DNA from: Clostridiales bacterium
Lineage (GTDB): Bacteria; Bacillota; Clostridia; Oscillospirales; Oscillospiraceae
Assembly (NCBI GenBank): GCA_012728025.1
Contig: JAAYFX010000004.1
Coordinates: forward strand, 1 to 16,020
Direction of reading: 5' to 3'
Length of the DNA stretch: 16,020 nucleotides
The notes under the pieces were generated by a model. The model was not told the DNA's origin. It saw only the letters and a program-made list of their open reading frames with translations, and did no database searches. Position numbers and translations under genes: made by a program. Each line of letters opens with the position of its first letter. Position 1 is the stretch's first letter. Below, one piece after another: positions 1 through 8,084 of this stretch.

Positions 1-111
1 CGCCTATACTTGCAGTATAAAACCTTTTTGCTATAAGCAATAGGCATATAAAAACGGGATTATTTATAATGTTTTATTGCTGTCAGTAAAAGGTTTAGTC
101 TTTTCATTATT

Positions 112-1293
112 TTACAGGCTATGGGATTTATTGGGTTCTTGTTGCTTTTGTATTGAAATTGCAAACCCCGCTCCCAGCCAAATAGCACAGCACAAAATAG
201 ACCCAGACATAAATTTAATTGGATTCTCAAGGGTTAGGACAAGCCATTTGCCCGGCAGAGCGTGAGAGAGCCAAATAAGCACATAGGCCAGTTTTGGAAG
301 CTCAATAAGAAGCCCGCTTAGGACAGCGCTTAAAAATGTTAAAACCGGCGCAATAAACATTAAAGATAAGCTGCTTTTAAAAATTGATACGACAAAAAGT
401 GTCATTCCGATTAGGGCGGAAAGATAAATCGCTACTGGAATTAAGTTTACAACCAGCTTACTAAGACTGTCTCCCGTAAAAAGGCTGCCAAGGGCTCCGG
501 CAATAAAGTAGCCAAAAACACCCACTAAAAGGGATGGCAGGCAATTGCTGATTATAAGTTTCCATTTGGGGATGTTAGCCTGCCTTATCCTTTCGGATAA
601 GCCGCTTTTATTTAGTTCAAGCACCCATGAGGCGGCGTGTAGAAGATAAAACATACTAAGGGCGCAGTACCATTTTATACAAACGTGCAAAGGATTATCA
701 TATTCAGGGCGTGTTTCTCCGCCGCTTAACTCAATCTTGTCAACGTAAATCATTGCCCCTGCTTCCCAAAGCCTTTTCATTTCTTTCCTTTGCCAATCCT
801 CGTCAGCAGTGCTGTATTCCATTTCCTTTTCAAGAAGATATTCCCTTGTGCGAATAGTAGAGAACTCCTCCATCCACAGTATCATAGCTCCGTTTATAAT
901 AGGCTCTGTGATGGTTGTAGGTGCTTGAGATGAGGGGGATGTAAAAATCTCTAAAATATTTCGAAACTCTCCCGCTAAAAGGCTTTCTGAAAAATTGTCA
1001 CGAATAATCAGCAGGGCATCAAGACGGTCATTTTGAAGCAGACGCAATGCCTTATCCCTTGTCATTTTCTGGGCGGAAAAATCTTCAATATCAAGGATAT
1101 ATAAAACGAGCTTTTCTCCCAAGTCGCCGATATCCTCGGAAACAACAGCCACCTTAAATCCCTCTTGCTGCTTTTCCGCCGCAAAAAATGCCGCTGAAAC
1201 AGAGATGGCAATGGACAAGGTGATAAAAATAAGAAATACCGGTTCTCTTAATAAATGGGCGAGCCTTGCCTTTAGCATATAATTAAGTCTCAC
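112..1293 (-). CDS. ABC-2 type transporter permease (second of pair)
   Basis: A 393-residue membrane protein, probably one half of the transmembrane channel of an ABC-2 type transporter. One hydrophobic helix lies near residues 18-38. A long hydrophilic region (about 40-200), expected outside the membrane, follows. A cluster of helices then lies near 203-224, 246-271, 277-303, 308-346 and 361-380. This N-terminal helix, large soluble loop and C-terminal helix bundle match the ABC2_membrane_3 class of exporters and the layout of the upstream permease. The ATG start overlaps the stop of the preceding permease gene by four bases, implying translational coupling. It is the last visible gene of the leftward operon. 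The family assignment rests on topology and context. The substrate cannot be read from the sequence, and no clear GC-rich terminator follows in bases 1-111. Confidence 0.85.
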   Translation of the reverse strand: MRLNYMLKARLAHLLREPVFLIFITLSIAISVSAAFFAAEKQQEGFKVAVVSEDIGDLGEKLVLYILDIEDFSAQKMTRDKALRLLQNDRLDALLIIRDNFSESLLAGEFRNILEIFTSPSSQAPTTITEPIINGAMILWMEEFSTIRTREYLLEKEMEYSTADEDWQRKEMKRLWEAGAMIYVDKIELSGGETRPEYDNPLHVCIKWYCALSMFYLLHAASWVLELNKSGLSERIRQANIPKWKLIISNCLPSLLVGVFGYFIAGALGSLFTGDSLSKLVVNLIPVAIYLSALIGMTLFVVSIFKSSLSLMFIAPVLTFLSAVLSGLLIELPKLAYVLIWLSHALPGKWLVLTLENPIKFMSGSILCCAIWLGAGFAISIQKQQEPNKSHSL

Positions 1294-2528
1294 GTCGGAT
1301 AACCCCTTCTTTTAAGCCCCCAAAGACCCAAAGGTAATAAAAAGGCAGCAAAGCCTAAACTTTTTAAAGCATCCCTTGTAAAAGCTTCATAACTGAAATT
1401 AAAAAGTAATAAGGACAACATTCTTAAAGACGTACGAAGGGGAAGCCATTTTCCAATAATTGCAGCCATCTTCGGAAGAGCGCTTTCGGGAATTAAAGCT
1501 CCGCAGAAAACAGCCATAAAAACTGTCAGGAAAAAGCCAAACCACAGGGCAGTTTTCTCGCCGGGAAGCCAAGTGGCTATAACAAGAGCCAAGGCCGAAA
1601 ACACAAGGGCTGTAAGGAACATTGAAAAAAGCAGGGCCGCAAAGCTGCTTACATATGTTCCGCCAAGCAGTTTTCCCGACAGGCGCAAAATAATTGAGCT
1701 GGGGAAAAGCATTGTCAGAACAAGAAAAATAAATATTGTTCCTGAGGCTATTCTCGCCGCAAAAAACCTGCCCGCCCCAATCCCGCATAAAAGCCCCCGC
1801 CGTAAGATTGGTCCATGTGAATCGGCGGCACTGAAATGAATAAGCGGAAGCATGGATAAGGCGGCGAAAATTGAAAAAATTGCGCTTATGTAATACTCAA
1901 TCGGCAGGTGTTCCCCCAAAGGTGAAATAGGCCCGCTTTGCCCTAGCAGCTCCCGCCTGCCCATATATTCATTTAAAGCAAATCCCGTTGCATTATCCAA
2001 GAAAACTTCAGCATCTTTAACTGACTCGCCCTTTTCAAGAAGAACAAGCCTTGCCGCTTCCATTACATTCTGACTTTTGCCCACAACGGAAAGGGAGCTG
2101 TCCAAGGCAATTGTAATAAGCTCCATTTCAAGAGAATGGGCATTTGTGCCGTAGATTGCAGCTCTTGTGTCATCCCCCTCTCGTATGTCTGAAAAAACAT
2201 TCTGGGGAACATGGACAAAAACCGAAACCTTTCCCTTTTCGGCCAATTCAATGCCCTTTTCCACTGTATCCACCGGATAAACGCTTACAAGGTCAATAAG
2301 GGCCTGAGAATTTACAAGCTGATTTATAAATTCCTTTACCTCGGTGCTTTCATCCTCATTACAAAGGGCAAGATTAAAGTGCAGGCCCCTACCTGTAAAA
2401 ATCATGGGGGAAACAACCAACGAAAAAATTAGGACGACGATAAGAGGAGAAAATAAACATAGGCTTAAAAGTGACGAGTGGTAAAACAATCGCTTAATAT
2501 CATAAAAGAAAAATCTTATAGCACTCAT
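1290..2528 (-). CDS. ABC-2 type transporter permease (first of pair)
   Basis: A 412-residue membrane permease. A first helix lies at about residues 22-44. A soluble region of about 165 residues (45-210) follows, then helices near 212-232, 257-280, 292-320, 325-346 and 388-404. This is the classic ABC2_membrane_3 architecture found in exporters of lipids, drugs and peptides. Its start codon overlaps the stop of the ATPase gene by one base (TAATG), and its own end overlaps the next permease by four bases. The three genes are therefore almost certainly co-translated as one transporter, with two non-identical permeases forming a heterodimer. Direction and substrate are inferred: ABC-2 systems are normally exporters, and no periplasmic-binding-type import protein is seen. 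Confidence 0.88.
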   Translation of the reverse strand: MSAIRFFFYDIKRLFYHSSLLSLCLFSPLIVVLIFSLVVSPMIFTGRGLHFNLALCNEDESTEVKEFINQLVNSQALIDLVSVYPVDTVEKGIELAEKGKVSVFVHVPQNVFSDIREGDDTRAAIYGTNAHSLEMELITIALDSSLSVVGKSQNVMEAARLVLLEKGESVKDAEVFLDNATGFALNEYMGRRELLGQSGPISPLGEHLPIEYYISAIFSIFAALSMLPLIHFSAADSHGPILRRGLLCGIGAGRFFAARIASGTIFIFLVLTMLFPSSIILRLSGKLLGGTYVSSFAALLFSMFLTALVFSALALVIATWLPGEKTALWFGFFLTVFMAVFCGALIPESALPKMAAIIGKWLPLRTSLRMLSLLLFNFSYEAFTRDALKSLGFAAFLLPLGLWGLKRRGYPT

Positions 2529-3253
2529 TATAATTTACCCCTGATTATATCTCCCATAAAGTGCTTTATACTTCGGTTTCCTGCTTCTTGCAAATAGCTG
2601 TCCCTTTTATCCAAATAGACAATCTGGCCATCTGAAAGCACCATCACCCGATGGACTAAGGGAATTAACTGCTCCGGTGAGTGGCCTGAAACAATTTGCG
2701 AAACTCCGCTATCTGATAACTTCTTCATAATGTCTTCTATTATTTCTGTATTATCAATATCAAGACCCACAAAAGGCTCATCCAAAATAAGCAGCTTTGG
2801 GTCGCCGAGAAGGGCAACTGCAAAATTAACCCTGCGCTTCATGCCGCCGGAAAGAGTACATACCCTTTTGGATAACATCTCTTCTAAGTTTAGCCTGTCG
2901 GATATTTCCATTACCTTGGCCTTTGCGCTTTTGCCCCGCAGCTTCGACCAACACAACAGGTTTTCCTCAACTGTCAGCTCTTCGAAAAGGGCAATCTCCT
3001 GAGGTACATAACCGATTTTTCCTCTTGCCGTCATTGGGTTTTGACCGGCATTTAGCCCGTCAAATATGATGTTTCCGTTATCCGGCTTTAATGCCATGGC
3101 GATAATGTTTAAAAGGCTTGACTTGCCGGAGCCATTTTTCCCAAAAAGCCCAAGTATTTCCCCTTGCCCCATAGAAAAGCTAATATTATTCAGCGCAGTG
3201 AAACTGCCATAGCTTTTGGAGATAGCTTCCACCTTTAATAATTCGTATTCCAT
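2528..3253 (-). CDS. ABC transporter ATP-binding protein
   Basis: A 241-residue cytoplasmic ATPase that would power the two adjacent permeases. All core motifs are visible: Walker A GKNGSGKS (residues 38-45), Q-loop Gln85, signature LSGGM (134-138) followed by KRR, Walker B LLILDEP (154-160) and the switch histidine His191. The length is normal for a single-domain ABC-2 ATPase. The start lies two bases after the lipoprotein stop, with only a weak GGTG upstream, so translation probably depends on coupling with the lipoprotein gene. The KRR after the signature motif and the single-domain form fit the ABC-2 exporter ATPases, such as the multidrug, lantibiotic-immunity and Nat-type groups. The exact subgroup is not resolved. 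Confidence 0.95.
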   Translation of the reverse strand: MEYELLKVEAISKSYGSFTALNNISFSMGQGEILGLFGKNGSGKSSLLNIIAMALKPDNGNIIFDGLNAGQNPMTARGKIGYVPQEIALFEELTVEENLLCWSKLRGKSAKAKVMEISDRLNLEEMLSKRVCTLSGGMKRRVNFAVALLGDPKLLILDEPFVGLDIDNTEIIEDIMKKLSDSGVSQIVSGHSPEQLIPLVHRVMVLSDGQIVYLDKRDSYLQEAGNRSIKHFMGDIIRGKL

Positions 3254-3255
3254 AA

Positions 3256-4854
3256 TTACACCAGCATGGAGATGATGGAGAAAACAAGTTTCATGGAAAC
3301 GGGGACATTGTTATATTGCTCTTGAGTCAAGGTTTCTCCAAGCACAGCATAAAGGCTGGCAGGCTCATATGTGCTTATGCCAAGCTCCTCGATAAACTCG
3401 GGGATGCTTACAGGAGGGCCGGCTTCATCCTGATTTATTGTGACCGATATGTTAAAATTATTCGTATCGCCGCCAATATTGACAGTGCTAAAACCGCTGG
3501 ACTGTCCTGTAATGCTTTGGCCATTTTTAACATGGGAATAATCATAGCTTCCGATAAGGTCGATAGATTCTGAGTCCATATCAGGGGCACGACTATATAT
3601 TAAATCCAACTTTGAGGTGTAGCTATCCTCTGTTATAACGCTTTTTGCCGTCATTTCCGTATATTCATGGCGCAGACCGCCTGGGGAGATGTCCTCAAAA
3701 ACAAACAGTCCTGAATAGTTATCCCCGCCTTCGTAGGCATTCATTTCGCTTAGTTTGACACCTCCGCCGTCAAATCCCGTAAAAGCAATATCCATTTGAC
3801 TTGCATAGCCCAATTCAAAAAATCTTAAAAGAAGGCTGCTGGATTTTTCTCCGGCTTTTGCATTAAAATACAGTGCTGAGGAATTACTTCCCAAAAGGAT
3901 TTTGAAGGTCAGTGTCATAGCGCTTATTTCTTCTGGTGATAATGAATCTAAATCTCGCAACAGTCCGTCCATGCCCGTAATACCATAGGTATCCTCATAA
4001 ATCAAATAATACGACACAAAAAGCGCTTTTAAAGATGGGTCCTTAGAGATTAGCTCTGCTAAGCCCCCAACAGCATTTACCGCTGCCTCGCCATGAAGTG
4101 TTAAGGTTATGGCGGCGCAATCTTCATCTATGCCTGCAAAGCTTGAGCTTTGGTTTTCTAAAACAAAGTTTTCTTCTACGGCTGCAGCATACACAGTTTC
4201 CAAGAATGAATCAATTGAGTAAAGCCATTCCCCTTGGCTTATTTTTGGCTTCAAAGGCTCTGAGAGCAGCCGCATAAAGCGCTCAAGGGCCGGCAGGCTA
4301 CGGTAGGAATCTGCCACTTCCGGCTCAATAGTATGCCGTATCATGGGCATATCCACATCAGCTTTTTTTACAATCATATGGTTGTCGGTGAAATAAATAC
4401 CGCCGCTGCCGGTTATTTCTCCGTTTTGCCCAATGCTTATACCCATTGAGCTATCTGTGGTTTGAGGGTCATAAGCGGCTTCCATAATTATGGAAAAGGT
4501 TTCATTGGGGTTTGATGCGTTCGAAATAAGAACATCGGATTTGGTATACCCCGACCGCTGACCTTCTGTCCGAACTGCTGTGCCCATAAGTAAATTAAAC
4601 CTTGCGGAGTTTATTTGTTCGCTTTTTTGCAAAGCTTCAACAAGAGCTTTTTTTGCACCTTCCGCAAAAAGCTCGGGGGCTGTTTTTGGAACAGCTTTAT
4701 TGATAGCCCCGTCAATGGTTTCCCGTAAGTTGTTTTCCAGACTTCCAAAGCCGCCGGAGTTTTTCTTGCCTGCTCTGCAGCCTGAAGCGGATATAAGGAT
4801 TGAAGCGCTAAGAAGAACAAGCCCCAACCTTTGAAGCTTTTTTCTGATACTCAT
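3256..4854 (-). CDS. Large secreted lipoprotein of unknown function in ABC operon
   Basis: A 532-residue protein with a lipoprotein signal. It has a basic start (RKK), a hydrophobic core (residues 10-22) and a lipobox ending in SGC, with Cys26 as the expected lipidated residue. The rest is hydrophilic, rich in Ser, Gly and alternating beta-like segments, and has no enzyme motif that I recognise. The C terminus is mildly hydrophobic. A good ribosome binding site (AAGGGGGA, about seven bases before the ATG) supports the start. The gene sits between the radical SAM gene (23-base gap) and the ABC ATPase (2-base gap), so it is part of the same transcript. It could be a cell-surface partner of the transporter, for example a lipid- or substrate-binding shuttle, but that is inference. 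I do not recognise the family with confidence. Confidence 0.85.
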   Translation of the reverse strand: MSIRKKLQRLGLVLLSASILISASGCRAGKKNSGGFGSLENNLRETIDGAINKAVPKTAPELFAEGAKKALVEALQKSEQINSARFNLLMGTAVRTEGQRSGYTKSDVLISNASNPNETFSIIMEAAYDPQTTDSSMGISIGQNGEITGSGGIYFTDNHMIVKKADVDMPMIRHTIEPEVADSYRSLPALERFMRLLSEPLKPKISQGEWLYSIDSFLETVYAAAVEENFVLENQSSSFAGIDEDCAAITLTLHGEAAVNAVGGLAELISKDPSLKALFVSYYLIYEDTYGITGMDGLLRDLDSLSPEEISAMTLTFKILLGSNSSALYFNAKAGEKSSSLLLRFFELGYASQMDIAFTGFDGGGVKLSEMNAYEGGDNYSGLFVFEDISPGGLRHEYTEMTAKSVITEDSYTSKLDLIYSRAPDMDSESIDLIGSYDYSHVKNGQSITGQSSGFSTVNIGGDTNNFNISVTINQDEAGPPVSIPEFIEELGISTYEPASLYAVLGETLTQEQYNNVPVSMKLVFSIISMLV

Positions 4855-4877
4855 TGCAATTTCCCCCTTTTCAACGA

Positions 4878-6176
4878 TTAATCCTTTTCTGCGTCGAAAC
4901 TTACCTTTCTTCTGCCATCTGTAATTCTTTTTCTCATATTTAAAAACTCTACAAAAGTATTGTAAATCTTCGCCTTATCTTCACCTAAGGATTCCTTTAA
5001 CTCATTTGCCACAGGCTCCCACTTCTTGGCGTTTTCATTTACCTTATCAACAAAAACTTCTATGGGCTCAGGCTCCGAGTAATGGGTGGAATGAGCGCCG
5101 CCCTTGTTTATAACATCCGTAATGGCTTCTGGGACGTCAATCATGGGGCAGGCTCTCAGGGGATTATCCGAAAAAGGCTGAGAGGCACGAAAGCTTGTTA
5201 AAAACGGAGACCTCAATGCCTCAACAAGAGATAATTCGTGTATGTTGCAATCAGAATAGTGGCAAAAAGCGCAGGGCTCCACATCGCCTTTTGCGTTAAT
5301 GTGCAGATAACCGCTTCCCGCCGCCACACAGCCATAGGCGGTATGACCTGAATTCCAAAAGTCTATAATGAGACAGTTTTTTCTTTTGCAGTAATCTATT
5401 ATTTTCTCTCTTACCCAAGCTCTCTGCTCAGGTGTGCAAACAAGGGATAAATCCGCATCCTTTCCCACAGGGACATAGTTGAAAAGCCATCCAAACCAAG
5501 CGCCTCTATCCCGCATTTCATCTAGAAATTCGTCACTTGCGATGGTTTTATAGTTTTTGGAATGATAGCAGGTGGAAAAAGCAAAGCCAATATTACGCTC
5601 TTTTAAAAGGGACATAGCCTTTAAAACCTTTTCATGTACCCCCTCTCCCCTGCGAAAATCCGTTTCCTCTCTGGTGCCTTCTATGCTGACGTACATATTA
5701 AGATTTCCCACTTCGGCAATACCGTCGGCAAACTCCTCGTCAATTAAGGTGGCGTTTGTGAAAACTCCAAAGGTGGTTTTCCTATGTTTGCGGCAAAGCC
5801 GCAGAATATCATCTTTTCGCAGCAGAGGCTCTCCGCCGGACAGCTGTATATCCATAATTCCCAGCTTTTCGGATTGATTTATAATATCATCAAGCTTTTC
5901 AAAGGAGAGGGAGTCGCCCTTGGCATAATCGGCAGCCCAACAGCCCTTACAGCGCAGATTGCAGCTACTTGTGGGGTCTATAAGAAGCACCCTTGGTATG
6001 GCGCATTTATGCTTATATCCTCTTATAACTTCTTTAACAGTTATAAAGTTGCCGTGGCTTAGCTGTGTAAAAAAACTATTCGGGTTGAAAAACTTATCAA
6101 TTCGGTAAAGAAAGTTTTTATGATGGGGAAAAGGCGGAATTTTCTCCCTCCGATTATTAACCTGCATATGCTTCAT
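4878..6176 (-). CDS. Radical SAM protein with SPASM-like C-terminal cysteines
   Basis: A 432-residue radical SAM enzyme. The [4Fe-4S]-SAM motif is CNLRCKGC (Cys72, Cys76, Cys79), followed by WAADY, and the SAM-binding GGEP lies at residues 114-117. The C-terminal part carries Cys283, Cys302, Cys305, Cys310 and Cys343. This resembles a SPASM or twitch domain that binds auxiliary iron-sulfur clusters. Such enzymes often modify peptides, but some act on lipids, enzymes or small molecules. About 85 residues follow the last cysteine with no motif that I know. The ATG is preceded by a purine-rich GGAAGGAAA. It is the first gene of the leftward operon, 23 bases before the lipoprotein, and is divergent from a large Xre-type regulator. 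The radical SAM call is firm. The reaction and substrate are unknown, and no precursor peptide gene is convincing nearby. Confidence 0.93.
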   Translation of the reverse strand: MKHMQVNNRREKIPPFPHHKNFLYRIDKFFNPNSFFTQLSHGNFITVKEVIRGYKHKCAIPRVLLIDPTSSCNLRCKGCWAADYAKGDSLSFEKLDDIINQSEKLGIMDIQLSGGEPLLRKDDILRLCRKHRKTTFGVFTNATLIDEEFADGIAEVGNLNMYVSIEGTREETDFRRGEGVHEKVLKAMSLLKERNIGFAFSTCYHSKNYKTIASDEFLDEMRDRGAWFGWLFNYVPVGKDADLSLVCTPEQRAWVREKIIDYCKRKNCLIIDFWNSGHTAYGCVAAGSGYLHINAKGDVEPCAFCHYSDCNIHELSLVEALRSPFLTSFRASQPFSDNPLRACPMIDVPEAITDVINKGGAHSTHYSEPEPIEVFVDKVNENAKKWEPVANELKESLGEDKAKIYNTFVEFLNMRKRITDGRRKVSFDAEKD

Positions 6177-6196
6177 TTCTTTTCCTTCCCTTCCCT

Positions 6197-6219
6197 AAGC
6201 TTTATATGTATAAGCTTAA
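6197..6219. repeat. Inverted repeat in leader of radical SAM operon
   Basis: TAAGCTT (6197-6203) and AAGCTTA (6213-6219) form a perfect 7-bp inverted repeat around a 9-base AT spacer. It starts 21 bases upstream of the radical SAM start codon. It could be an operator or a weak leader hairpin. No T-run follows on the minus strand before the start codon, so a terminator is unlikely. Confidence 0.4.
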
Positions 6220-6370
6220 ACAGCTAAAAATTAATTACATACCATGGCATGGGCAAATTCAGCCGCCCCTCAGCCTTATAAGGTCAACCTATATGTTTAG
6301 GGCTAAAAACACTACTTTCCTAATTTATAAGTATATCAAGGAGGCTTTCCTTTGACCACTTAGCAAGCAT

Positions 6371-6411
6371 TTTTGGTCGTGCCAATTTTTATGGCACGAT
6401 TTGTGCCAAAA
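6371..6411. promoter_or_regulatory. Probable operator: alternating GTGCCA/TGGCAC half-sites
   Basis: Three copies of one half-site alternate in orientation: GTGCCA (6379-6384), TGGCAC (6392-6397) and GTGCCA (6403-6408). The first two belong to a perfect 8-bp inverted repeat (TCGTGCCA/TGGCACGA, 7-base spacer). The last two form a dyad with a 5-base spacer. TTTTGG (6371-6376) and CCAAAA (6406-6411) bracket the whole as an outer pair. The array lies between the divergent radical SAM operon and the Xre-type regulator, upstream of the likely regulator promoter. It is the best candidate binding site for that regulator. Binding itself is inferred. Confidence 0.6.
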
Positions 6412-6424
6412 GTCTTGGCTTGTT

Positions 6425-6454
6425 TTGCAAGTTATGTTAGAATTGTTATATAAA
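6425..6454 (+). promoter_or_regulatory. Candidate promoter of the large Xre-type regulator
   Basis: TTGCAA (6425-6430) as a -35 and TATATA (6447-6452) or TATAAA (6449-6454) as a -10 give a 16- or 18-base spacer. A start site near 6460 would leave about 20 bases before the TTG start at 6480. A GGGGG tract at 6468-6472 would serve as ribosome binding site. The match to the sigma-A consensus is moderate. Confidence 0.4.
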
Positions 6455-6479
6455 GTCACATTTAAATGGGGGTATAGGC

Positions 6480-7916
6480 TTGTTTTCAGAACGTCTTAAT
6501 CATGTTATGGAGCTGACCCACACTAAAGCCAGTGAACTGGCAAGAGCCGCAAACTTAAATGCTTCATATGTGAGCCGTTTAAAAAACGGCAACCGCCCTT
6601 TGCCTAAAATGCCGGATTTTCTGCCGGCTATGTGTATTTATCTGACACGGCGCATCCATTCTGATTATCAGCGTGACGCCCTTCGCTGCAAGCTGAATTT
6701 GGCGGCTTGGCCTGTGGAAGAAAGGGAAGCGGCGATGCTTTTGGAAAGATGGCTTCTTGGAAAGGCCGCCCCTGCGGCCGGCATGGAAATGCTTGTCCAA
6801 AGTTTTACCAGTGCGGGAAAATCCAGCGAGCTAAAACTTAATATTCCAGAGGATGAGCTGTCCGCCGCTAGGCGATATTACTATGGCCCAGAGGGCAAGC
6901 AGGAAGCGGTAATGCAGTTTTTTGACCGTATAAAAAAAGAAAAATCCCCCCAGACCCTTCTGCTTAGCAGTGATGAGGATATGGGGTGGATGTATGAGAA
7001 TCCATTATTTACAGCACGTTGGGCCATGGATTTTAAGCAGGCTCTCGATATGGGAAATCGAGTCAGAATTATCCATCATGTTGGGCGGGACTTAAATGAA
7101 TTGCTGGAGGCTGTTACCAAGTGGATGCCGATTTATATGACGGGTATGATTGAGCCGTATTACTACCCCCGCCTGCGAGACGGCATAATAAGGCGCAGTC
7201 TTTTTATTGCTCCAAAATCTGCCGCTGTAATTTCCTCTTCTGTGGGTAGGGATACGGAAGGAATGCTCAACGAACTTATTGTAAACCCACAGGCCATTGC
7301 AGCGCTTGTTAAGGAATATGAAAACTATTTTGCCCTCTGCCGTCCGCTTATGAAAATAACAAGCCGACACGACATACTGAAATCAGCCCTTGAAACAAGT
7401 CTGTTTTTTGAAGGGGGCGGAAGCTCTGTTTGTATGGCAGGAGCCCCCACCTTGGCAACAATGCCGGAGGGCGTGGCAAAATCTATGCAGGAGCGGGCAC
7501 CCAAAAGCCATATTCTTGAGCTTTGGCAGAAAAGCAGCTCTGCTTTAAGCAGAAACCTTGAAGGTTACCGCCATACAGACGTCTTATCCGAAACAGCAAT
7601 GACAGCTCCCCTGCTGCCCCTGCCCTGTGCCGATTTTCTTGGTGCTGAAGGTCTGTGTTATACTTCAGAAGAGCTTGAGTCCCATCGAGCTAATATACAA
7701 AAGCTGGCCCACGGCAACACAAATTATCGCTGTGTAGTCGACGAGGCAGTGCCGTCGAATTTGCTGCTTTACGGCAGGGGCGGTCAGGGTACATTGATGA
7801 TTAAATCCGATGAGCCAAATATGGCTTTTATTATTTCAGAAATGAACATTGCCAATGCTTTTTGGGACTATCTTGAGGTGAAGGCTAAGACACCGCCATC
7901 CCATGCTTGGCAATAA
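6480..7916 (+). CDS. Large Xre-type helix-turn-helix regulator
   Basis: A 478-residue protein. Residues 5-40 form a Cro/C1-type helix-turn-helix (ASELARAANLNASYVSRLKNG). The remaining 430 or so residues show no catalytic motif that I recognise. One stretch around residues 194-240 (RIIHHVGRDL, then a tyrosine-rich PYYYP) may be part of a sensory or oligomerisation domain. The start is TTG with a GGGGG tract seven bases upstream. It is the only good start placing the helix-turn-helix at the N terminus. The gene is divergent from the radical SAM/lipoprotein/ABC operon and lies beside an array of inverted half-sites, so it most likely controls that operon and perhaps itself. The signal is unknown. 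A short AAACC/GGTTT hairpin with a T-run (7915-7930) overlaps its stop and might be a weak terminator. Confidence 0.85.
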   Translation: MFSERLNHVMELTHTKASELARAANLNASYVSRLKNGNRPLPKMPDFLPAMCIYLTRRIHSDYQRDALRCKLNLAAWPVEEREAAMLLERWLLGKAAPAAGMEMLVQSFTSAGKSSELKLNIPEDELSAARRYYYGPEGKQEAVMQFFDRIKKEKSPQTLLLSSDEDMGWMYENPLFTARWAMDFKQALDMGNRVRIIHHVGRDLNELLEAVTKWMPIYMTGMIEPYYYPRLRDGIIRRSLFIAPKSAAVISSSVGRDTEGMLNELIVNPQAIAALVKEYENYFALCRPLMKITSRHDILKSALETSLFFEGGGSSVCMAGAPTLATMPEGVAKSMQERAPKSHILELWQKSSSALSRNLEGYRHTDVLSETAMTAPLLPLPCADFLGAEGLCYTSEELESHRANIQKLAHGNTNYRCVVDEAVPSNLLLYGRGGQGTLMIKSDEPNMAFIISEMNIANAFWDYLEVKAKTPPSHAWQ

Positions 7917-8019
7917 ACCTATGGTTTTTTACAGATGAAACGGCGGCATTATAACAAAAGCCTATGTATGTCCTTATTACAAAGCTTATAATTTGATTTT
8001 TGGCTTTATATATCTAATT

Positions 8020-8035
8020 TTATGTGGTAACATAA
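8020..8035. promoter_or_regulatory. Palindrome TTATGT-N4-ACATAA upstream of cupin gene
   Basis: A perfect 6-bp inverted repeat with a GGTA centre lies 50 bases before the cupin start. It sits just downstream of an AT-rich promoter-like stretch (TATAAT at 7987-7992, TTGATT at 7993-7998). The size and position fit a repressor operator. The regulator is not known. Confidence 0.35.
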
Positions 8036-8041
8036 CTTAAT

Positions 8042-8060
8042 AGATGCCTTAGAGGCATCT
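8042..8060. repeat. Perfect 8-bp dyad in the cupin leader
   Basis: AGATGCCT-TAG-AGGCATCT is a perfect inverted repeat with a three-base centre. It ends ten bases before the AGGAGG ribosome binding site (8071-8076) of the cupin gene. As RNA it would form a compact stem-loop, and as DNA a 19-bp operator. No T-run follows, so it is not a terminator. Confidence 0.5.
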
Positions 8061-8084
8061 TGGTATAAAAAGGAGGATATTATA

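Noticed and set aside
1..45. Short inverted repeats GCCTA/TAGGC enclosing ATACT-tgc-AGTAT and TTGC/GCAA hairpins, possible structured RNA or terminator after the ABC operon
   Set aside because: Stems are only 4-6 bp, AT-rich and partly share the same bases, with no clean T-run. This could be chance in AT-rich DNA.
6338..6362. AAGGAGG followed by TTG, resembling a gene start on the plus strand
   Set aside because: The frame is TTG ACC ACT then a stop, so nothing is encoded. It may be part of an imperfect CAAGGA/TCCTTTG dyad.
6244..6370. Small frames as possible precursor peptide for the radical SAM enzyme (6244-6300 and 6293-6355 on +, 6320-6370 on -)
   Set aside because: Each is 16-20 residues, lacks a convincing ribosome binding site and has no leader/core character.
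7915..7930. AAACC-TAT-GGTTT plus T-run as terminator of the large regulator
   Set aside because: The stem is only five pairs with a three-base loop. Too weak to list as a terminator, so it is mentioned only as a possibility.
8039..8069. MerR-type promoter, with the 19-bp dyad between -35 and -10 upstream of the cupin
   Set aside because: No -35 lies at the right place, and a start site would fall in the ribosome binding site.
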